A DNA stretch of 10,464 bases from JANNHK01 sp031404355 (GTDB lineage Bacteria > Actinomycetota > Acidimicrobiia > IMCC26256 > PALSA-610): contig JANNHK010000280.1 in NCBI GenBank assembly GCA_031404355.1, forward strand, positions 1-10,464, read 5' to 3'. Of this stretch, positions 1 to 4,972 are shown one piece after another. Numbering within the stretch: position 1 is the stretch's first letter; each line of letters starts with the position of its first letter. The notes beneath the pieces are model-generated. The model was not told the origin of the DNA. It did not search any database and was given only the letters and a program-made list of their open reading frames with translations. Both the position numbers and the translations under genes were made by a program.

Positions 1-49
1 CGGCACCCTCGTCGCGACCGGCACCCTCGTCTACCGCATCGTGGTGTAA
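1..49 (+). CDS. C-terminal end of a truncated upstream CDS, possibly a hotdog thioesterase
   Basis: Reading from base 2, the sequence gives GTLVATGTLVYRIVV and a TAA stop at 47-49, so this is the tail of a rightward gene that starts outside the window. A 12-bp direct repeat (1-12 and 19-30) encodes the repeated GTLV. A final beta-strand of the pattern 'LVATGT-x-x-YRI' resembles the end of PaaI-type hotdog-fold acyl-CoA thioesterases. With 15 residues visible this is only a suggestion. The reading frame itself is supported by the inverted repeat placed directly after the stop, as expected for a gene end. Confidence 0.5.
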   Translation, partial: GTLVATGTLVYRIVV

Positions 50-53
50 CCCC

Positions 54-104
54 ACCCATGCGTCGATAGCCCACGTCTCCAGTGTGGGCTATCGACGCAT
101 GGGT
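54..104. terminator. Perfect 21-bp inverted repeat, bidirectional terminator candidate
   Basis: The arms at 54-74 and 84-104 are exact reverse complements (21 of 21) around a 9-nt loop (75-83). It lies between the stop of the rightward gene (47-49) and the end of the convergent helicase gene. No T-tract follows on either strand, so it would be an actinobacterial hairpin-type terminator lacking the U-run rather than a canonical intrinsic one. The right arm also contains the helicase stop codon (complement of 89-91) and its last codons, so the hairpin overlaps coding sequence. Confidence 0.7.
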
Positions 105-2101
105 TCGGGGAGGTCTTGGGCGTGGGCTACGGCAAGGTGCTGGACGGCGCGGGTGAGGGCGACGAACAGGAGGCGGATGCCGTGGGGCTGGGGTGCGGCG
201 ATCTCGGCGGGTTCGACGACGATCACCGCGTCGAACTCCAAGCCCTTGGCGAGGCCGGCAGCCACGACGACCAGCGGCCGGGCCGGTGACACTTCGCCCG
301 GTTCGGCGAGCGCGCCACCCGCGGCGGCGATCGCGGCGGTGAGTTCGTCGACGCGCGCGTCGGCGCAGATGACTGCGACGGTTGCGAATGCGTCGGCGAG
401 CGTGAGTGCGTGCTGGGTGACGGTGTCGACCAAGTCGTCCGCAGTCAGTCGGTGGAGGTCGGGCGGGTCGCCGAGATCGCGTACCGACTGGGCCGGCGCG
501 ACATTCGGCGCCGCGTACGGGAGGAGCCGGTTGGCGAGGTCGAGGATCGCGCCCGGCAGCCGGTAGCCGATCGTCAGCTCCGCCGGTTGCGCGCCCGGCG
601 GGTTCCCCAAGTGTTCGAGCGTCTCTTCCCACGTTCCCGGCGACGCGGGACCGGTGGCTTGCGCGAGGTCGCCGAGCACCGTCATGGAATGCCGGCGGGC
701 GCGCCGGGCGAGCATCCGCAACTGCATCGGCGAGAGGTCCTGCGCCTCGTCGACGACCACGTGACCATACGCACGCGGCGCGCCCTTCACCAGCGCTTCG
801 GCCTCGTCGAGCAGCGGCAGGTCGTGCGCGGTCCAGTGATCGCCGGCCGCGCGCTTGCGGATCATCGCGGCCTGTTCGTCGGCGGTGAGGATGTCGGCCG
901 CGACCCGCGCCAGCGCGGCGGGCTGGGTGAGCAACGAGCGCACGAGCGTGACCGGGTTCACGGGCCGCCAGCACCCGTCGACTGCCTTGCGGTTCGCCGC
1001 GTCGGCCATCACCTCGGCACCGAGCTCGCGCTCGTCGATGCCCAGGAGGTCGCCGCGCGTGTACCGCGCGTACGTCTCGCGCAGCAGAGCCTCGCGAAAG
1101 CGGGTGCGCTGACCGCCCAACGGAAGTGAGCGGGCGCGGATCTCGTCGACCATGGCGCGCAGCTCGGTCTCGCTGAATGCGATCGTGCGGGCCCGGCACC
1201 GCAGTGCGATCCCGTCGGCAGGGATGCGTATCGCTTCGAGCGCGGCGGCCGCGACGACCGCGGCCATGCGCGCGTCGCCCTTGACCGCAGCCGCGGCGTC
1301 GGTGTCGAACGCGACGACACGGAACCGCAGGCTCAGGAGCTGCTCGACCGTCGTCTGTGTCGCCGTCGTCTCGCCGAGCGACGGGAGCACCTGGCTGATG
1401 TAGCGCAGGAACACGGGGTTCGGCCCGACGACGAGCACGCCCTCGCGCGCGAGCTGGGTCCGGTGCTCGTAGAGGAGGAACGCGGCCCGGTGCAGCCCGA
1501 CGGCGGTCTTGCCGGTACCGGGACCGCCCTGCACCACGAGGCAGCTCTCGAGCGGGGCCCGAATGATCGCGTCCTGCTCCCCCTGGATCGTGGCGACGAT
1601 GTCGCGCATCTGGCCGGTACGGGCCCGGCCAAGCTCGGCGAGCAGCGGGTCGGGCACCCCACCGGATCCAGCGAGTGAATCGGGGTCGGCGAAGTCCTCG
1701 TCGAAAACATCGGAGAGATCGCGGCCCGAGAACACGAACCGGCGGCGCAACGCCAGGCCCAGCGGGTCGGCAAGGGTCGCCCGGTAGAACGGCGTCGCGA
1801 CCCCGGCCCGCCAGTCGACGACGACGGGGCCGCCCTTGCCGTCCTCGACGTGGCGCCGCCCGATGTACCAGCGGTCGCCCCGCTCCTCGTCGATCCGGCC
1901 GAAACACAAGGCGCTGCCGTCCTCGTCGAGCGAGGCCAGGCGGCGTTGCAACTGCCAGCGCACGGCTTCGGCGTCGGCCTCGTTGGCCGCGAGCACGTGC
2001 TCGGCCTCGATTCGAGACTCGGTCCGCGCCCGCATCGCGGCCAGGCACTCCTGCGCAAACAGCAGGCGCGCGCGCTCCTGCTCGACGTCAGGGTGGGGCA
2101 T
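89..2101 (-). CDS. helD: HelD-like UvrD/Rep-family helicase, RNA polymerase recycling factor
   Basis: The 670-residue protein has the layout of actinobacterial HelD, a superfamily 1 ATPase that frees stalled RNA polymerase from nucleic acid. Residues 1-65 are helical and charged, matching the N-terminal coiled coil that enters the polymerase secondary channel. A typical HelD segment follows (YIGRRHVEDGKGGPVVVDWR, 79-98). Helicase motifs appear in order: Q-motif GEQDAII (174-180), Walker A GGPGTGKTA (192-200), Walker B DEAQD (451-455), motif III GDLAQAT (477-483), GYRLP (512-516), KGLEFD (619-624) and motif VI VALTRAV (647-653). The roughly 190 residues between Walker A and Walker B not matching helicase motifs correspond to the HelD-specific insertion. 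All catalytic motifs look intact. The ATG at 2099-2101 has an AAGGAG 9 nt upstream. Some relatives (HelR) give rifampicin tolerance, but nothing here tells whether this one does. It is divergent from the TetR gene and is not part of the transport operon. Confidence 0.93.
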   Translation of the reverse strand: MPHPDVEQERARLLFAQECLAAMRARTESRIEAEHVLAANEADAEAVRWQLQRRLASLDEDGSALCFGRIDEERGDRWYIGRRHVEDGKGGPVVVDWRAGVATPFYRATLADPLGLALRRRFVFSGRDLSDVFDEDFADPDSLAGSGGVPDPLLAELGRARTGQMRDIVATIQGEQDAIIRAPLESCLVVQGGPGTGKTAVGLHRAAFLLYEHRTQLAREGVLVVGPNPVFLRYISQVLPSLGETTATQTTVEQLLSLRFRVVAFDTDAAAAVKGDARMAAVVAAAALEAIRIPADGIALRCRARTIAFSETELRAMVDEIRARSLPLGGQRTRFREALLRETYARYTRGDLLGIDERELGAEVMADAANRKAVDGCWRPVNPVTLVRSLLTQPAALARVAADILTADEQAAMIRKRAAGDHWTAHDLPLLDEAEALVKGAPRAYGHVVVDEAQDLSPMQLRMLARRARRHSMTVLGDLAQATGPASPGTWEETLEHLGNPPGAQPAELTIGYRLPGAILDLANRLLPYAAPNVAPAQSVRDLGDPPDLHRLTADDLVDTVTQHALTLADAFATVAVICADARVDELTAAIAAAGGALAEPGEVSPARPLVVVAAGLAKGLEFDAVIVVEPAEIAAPQPHGIRLLFVALTRAVQHLAVAHAQDLPEPMRR

Positions 2102-2110
2102 GACGAGTCG

Positions 2111-2116
2111 CTCCTT
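2111..2116 (-). promoter_or_regulatory. Shine-Dalgarno site of the HelD-like gene
   Basis: The minus strand reads AAGGAG here, 9 nt before the ATG at 2101. It is the strongest ribosome-binding site in the window and fixes the helicase start. Confidence 0.75.
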
Positions 2117-2117
2117 G

Positions 2118-2133
2118 GCCTCGCGCCCGAGGC
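2118..2133 (-). promoter_or_regulatory. Small hairpin in the HelD-like leader
   Basis: GCCTCG (2118-2123) and CGAGGC (2128-2133) are perfect 6-bp arms around 4 nt, placed immediately upstream of the AAGGAG site. It could be a leader stem or an operator half-site. Short GC-rich palindromes of this size also arise by chance in such DNA, so the call is weak. Confidence 0.25.
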
Positions 2134-2158
2134 TCCGGGTCGGTCACGGTAGTGGCTC

Positions 2159-2178
2159 TGTTGCACGCGGTGTGAACA
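2159..2178. promoter_or_regulatory. Imperfect palindrome, candidate TetR operator
   Basis: A 20-bp element begins TGTT (2159-2162) and ends AACA (2175-2178), with weak symmetry in between (about half of the positions match). It overlaps the candidate -35 box of the TetR gene and sits in the divergent spacer, where an autoregulatory TetR operator would be expected. The symmetry is too poor for confidence. Confidence 0.25.
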
Positions 2179-2189
2179 ATTTCTAGGGT
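2161..2189 (+). promoter_or_regulatory. Candidate sigma-70-type promoter of the transport operon, leaderless
   Basis: TTGCAC (2161-2166) and TAGGGT (2184-2189) are separated by 17 bp. The -10 box keeps the actinobacterial core TA-N3-T. Transcription would begin about 7 nt further on, at the A of the TetR ATG (2196), and no good Shine-Dalgarno sequence precedes that ATG. Both points fit a leaderless mRNA. This is inferred from spacing and motif only. Confidence 0.45.
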
Positions 2190-2195
2190 TCCCGG

Positions 2196-2807
2196 ATGCC
2201 GACCGCTGCAGTGACCGACGGGCGCACCGCCCGCTCGCAGCGGACCCGCACCGCCGTGGTCGATGCCCTCCTCGCATTGCTGGGCGACGGCAACCCCCGC
2301 CCGACCGCCCGGGAGATCGCCGAAAAGGCCGGGGTGTCCCTCCGTTCGGTCTACGTCCACTTCGACGACCTCGACGACCTCTTCGTGGCCGCGGCCGAAC
2401 GCCAGCTCCACGTCGTGCTCGGAATGGTGGTCGAGGTCCCGTCCACCGGCCCCCTCGCCGACCGGGCGTCGACCCTCATGCGCGTGCGTGGCCGCATCTA
2501 CGAGAAGGTCGGACCGGTGCGACGCGCGGCAGAACGCCAGGAGCCGTTCTCCCCCACGCTCGCCCGCACGATGCGCGCCGTGCGCCGCGCCACCCGCGAA
2601 GAACTCGCGCGCGTCTTTGCAACGGAGCTCGGGGCGGCCGACACCACGTTGCCGGCCGACACCAAGTCGTATGAGCACCGTCTTACGATGCTCGATGCCA
2701 TGACCGCCAGCTCGACCTGGGACCACCTGCGCGCCGGCGGCATGGACGTCGCGCAGGCGCGCCGCGCCATCACCGACGTCGTCGTCGGCTTCCTGGAGCG
2801 GCAGTGA
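2196..2807 (+). CDS. TetR/AcrR-family transcriptional regulator
   Basis: The 203-residue protein has the usual TetR length and plan. The N-terminal DNA-binding domain covers roughly residues 14-65, with helix-turn-helix TAREIAEKAGVSLRSVYVHF (37-56) followed by the family's typical DDLDDLF turn. The remainder (about 70-203) is an all-helical ligand-binding and dimerisation region with no recognisable effector signature. It is the first gene of the operon: its TGA (2805-2807) overlaps the GTG of the permease gene in the sequence GTGA, so translation is probably coupled. By position it most likely represses its own operon and may also affect the divergent HelD-like gene. The inducer is unknown, possibly the transported compound or a derivative. 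The ATG at 2196 is preferred because a promoter-like -10 box lies where a leaderless start requires it. Confidence 0.92.
   Translation: MPTAAVTDGRTARSQRTRTAVVDALLALLGDGNPRPTAREIAEKAGVSLRSVYVHFDDLDDLFVAAAERQLHVVLGMVVEVPSTGPLADRASTLMRVRGRIYEKVGPVRRAAERQEPFSPTLARTMRAVRRATREELARVFATELGAADTTLPADTKSYEHRLTMLDAMTASSTWDHLRAGGMDVAQARRAITDVVVGFLERQ
2795..2798 (+). promoter_or_regulatory. Shine-Dalgarno site of the LivHM fusion gene
   Basis: GGAG lies inside the end of the TetR gene, 5 nt before the GTG at 2804. It supports the GTG start and the 4-bp gene overlap. Confidence 0.55.
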
Positions 2808-4972
2808 AACGACTCGCCGAATTGCCGTGGCGGGCGCTCGAACCGTGCATCGTGCTCGTCCTGTTGGTCGGGTTCTCGTACCTGAAGTGGGACCCGTCGC
2901 TCGGCATCATGGTGCAGGGCGCGCTGCTCGGCAGCCTCAGCGCGCTCACCGCCGTCGGCATGGCGCTGATCTACCGCGCGAATCGCATCGTCAACTTCGC
3001 GCAGGGCGACTTGGGCGTGGTCCCCGCCCAGATCACGATCCTCATCATGGCCGCCGATCGGAAGGGCGACATCCCCGACATCTTCACGAGCCTTCCCTAT
3101 GTCGGGGCTGTGTGCGTCGGACTCGCCATCGCGATGCTGCTCGGGTTCATCGTCGAACGAACCATCATCAACCGGTTCAAGAAGGCGCCCCGGCTCATCC
3201 TGACCGTGGCGACGATCGGCGTCGGGCAGCTCCTCACCGCGCTCGCGATCTACATGCTGCCGTGGTTCGGCTTCAAGTTCATCGGCGGCCTGCCCTCACT
3301 CGATCCGCCGTTCGACTATTCGCGCGAGATCGGCGGATTGATCTTCGACGAGAGCGACTTCATCGTCTTCCTCGTCGTCCCGGTGTTGCTCACCGGGCTC
3401 GCCCTCTTCTTGCGCTACAGCCGGTACGGCATCGCGATCCGGGCATCCGCCGAACGGTCAGACCGCGCCGCGACGCTGGGTGTACCGGTGCCGCGGGTGC
3501 AGACCGTCGTGTGGGTCATCGCGTCGGTGTTCGCGTTCGTCGCCGTGTTCCTCACCGCGGGCGTCGGCGGCTTCACATTCGGCGCCGCGCTGGGCGTCCC
3601 GACGCTCGTGCTGGCACTGGCTGCCGCCGTCATCGGACGCATGGAACGCCTGGCGACGATCACGGCCGCCGCAATCGGCTTGGGCGTCCTCGGACAGTCG
3701 GTGCAGTTCAGCACCGGCGTCGAGTCGCAGAAGTACATGTGGATCTTCTTCGTGGTCGTCATCGCGCTCCTCGCGCAGCGGCGCAGCCGGACCAGCCGGG
3801 TCGAAGACCAATCGGTGACGAGTTGGCAGTTCGCCAAGGAGATGCGCCCGATCCCCACGGAGATGCGCCGTCTCACCGAGGTGCGGGTCGCCGTGTGGGT
3901 GACGATCGCCCTGTGCGCGGGCTTCGTCCTCGCGCTGCCCGCAGTGCTGTCGAACCACGACCTGTCGATCGCCGTGAACACGGGCGTCATCGCGATCATC
4001 GGCGTGTCGCTCGTCGTACTGACGGGTTGGGCCGGGCACGTCAGCCTCGGTCAGATGGCCTTCGCCGCGATCGGCGGCGCGGTGGGTGCATGGGTGACAC
4101 AGAGCGTCGGCCTCGATCTCGGCATCGCCCTGCTCGTCGGCGGGATCGCGGGCGCGGTCACGTCGGTGATCATCGGCATTCCCGCCGCGCGCGCGGGCGG
4201 CCTCAGCCTGGCCGTCATCACGCTCACGTTCTCGACCGCCGTGATCTTCTGGGTGCTCAACCCCACCTACTTCTCGTGGGTCCCGACCGAACGGCTCGAA
4301 CATCCGACCCTGTTCGGCTCGATCGCGATCGACACGGAGTCGCGCTACTACTGGGTCATGCTCGGCATTCTCGCGATGTCCATGGCGATGGCATACGGCC
4401 TGCGCCGCAGCCGGACAGGACGCGTCCTGATCGGCCTGCGCGACAACCGCCGCGCGACCGAGGCGTACGGCATCAACACGATCCGCACCACGCTCGTCGC
4501 GTTCGCGTTCTCGGGCTTCTTGGCCGCGATGGCGGGCGTCCTCTACGTCCAACACGCCCGCGGTCTGAGCAACGACGCCGTCAACAACCCGTTCGATGCC
4601 GCGTCGAGTCTCCGCGTGTTCACGGTGGTCGTGATCGGCGGGCTCGCGTCGATTCCCGGCGTCATCCTGGGCGCGCTCTACGTCTTCACGATCCAGTACT
4701 ACATGCCGTTGCCCCAACTCCGTTTCCTCGCGACCGGGTTCGGACTCCTGATCGTGCTGCTGATCACGCCCGCCGGTCTCGGCGCGGCGGTCACCGAGGG
4801 CCGCGACGCCGCACTGCGGTGGTTGGCGCGGAAGAAGAACCTGCTCGTACCCAGCCTGCTCGCCGACCGCAGGGTCGACGAGATCGACGCCACTCCCGAA
4901 ATGGCCGCGGCCGTTGCGGACGCGGTCGAAGCGCCCGAGCTCGAACAGATCGCGGGGTTGGCCAATGAGTGA
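2804..4972 (+). CDS. LivH-LivM fusion, HAAT-family ABC transporter permease
   Basis: This 722-residue membrane protein joins both permease subunits of a branched-chain-amino-acid-type ABC importer, normally two proteins of about 300 residues each. The LivH half (about 15-325) contains GALLGSLSALTAVGMALIYRANRIVNFAQG (39-68), the family's N-terminal signature, and a cytoplasmic coupling loop around SRYGIAIRASAERSDRAATLGV (206-227). A charged linker (326-362) leads to the LivM half (about 363-660), with LTGWAGHVSLGQMAF (406-420), ARAGGLSLAVITLTF (462-476), the coupling loop SRTGRVLIGLRDNRRATEAYGI (536-557) and VVVIGGLASIPGVILGA (608-624). A hydrophilic, acidic tail (661-722) extends past the usual LivM end and should be cytoplasmic. 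It would form the whole transmembrane pathway and pair with the LivF and LivG domains of the next gene. Start is GTG with GGAG upstream. Substrate range in this family includes amino acids, amides, urea and aromatic or other carboxylates, so the solute is not determined. Confidence 0.93.
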   Translation: MKRLAELPWRALEPCIVLVLLVGFSYLKWDPSLGIMVQGALLGSLSALTAVGMALIYRANRIVNFAQGDLGVVPAQITILIMAADRKGDIPDIFTSLPYVGAVCVGLAIAMLLGFIVERTIINRFKKAPRLILTVATIGVGQLLTALAIYMLPWFGFKFIGGLPSLDPPFDYSREIGGLIFDESDFIVFLVVPVLLTGLALFLRYSRYGIAIRASAERSDRAATLGVPVPRVQTVVWVIASVFAFVAVFLTAGVGGFTFGAALGVPTLVLALAAAVIGRMERLATITAAAIGLGVLGQSVQFSTGVESQKYMWIFFVVVIALLAQRRSRTSRVEDQSVTSWQFAKEMRPIPTEMRRLTEVRVAVWVTIALCAGFVLALPAVLSNHDLSIAVNTGVIAIIGVSLVVLTGWAGHVSLGQMAFAAIGGAVGAWVTQSVGLDLGIALLVGGIAGAVTSVIIGIPAARAGGLSLAVITLTFSTAVIFWVLNPTYFSWVPTERLEHPTLFGSIAIDTESRYYWVMLGILAMSMAMAYGLRRSRTGRVLIGLRDNRRATEAYGINTIRTTLVAFAFSGFLAAMAGVLYVQHARGLSNDAVNNPFDAASSLRVFTVVVIGGLASIPGVILGALYVFTIQYYMPLPQLRFLATGFGLLIVLLITPAGLGAAVTEGRDAALRWLARKKNLLVPSLLADRRVDEIDATPEMAAAVADAVEAPELEQIAGLANE

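Noticed and set aside
84..566. Plus-strand frame opposite the 3' end of the HelD-like gene
   Set aside because: The product is low-complexity Ala/Ser/Arg, and the minus strand carries conserved helicase motifs V and VI here.
3458..4717. Minus-strand and alternate plus-strand frames across the LivHM gene
   Set aside because: They give Arg/His/Asp-rich products without hydrophobic pattern or motifs. The real permease frame accounts for the region.
4914..4964. Upstream TTG start that would add 17 residues to the MFS-ABC fusion
   Set aside because: The extension is Arg/Ser-rich, has no ribosome site and overlaps the LivHM gene by 59 bp. The ATG at 4965 gives the usual short ATGAGTGA overlap.
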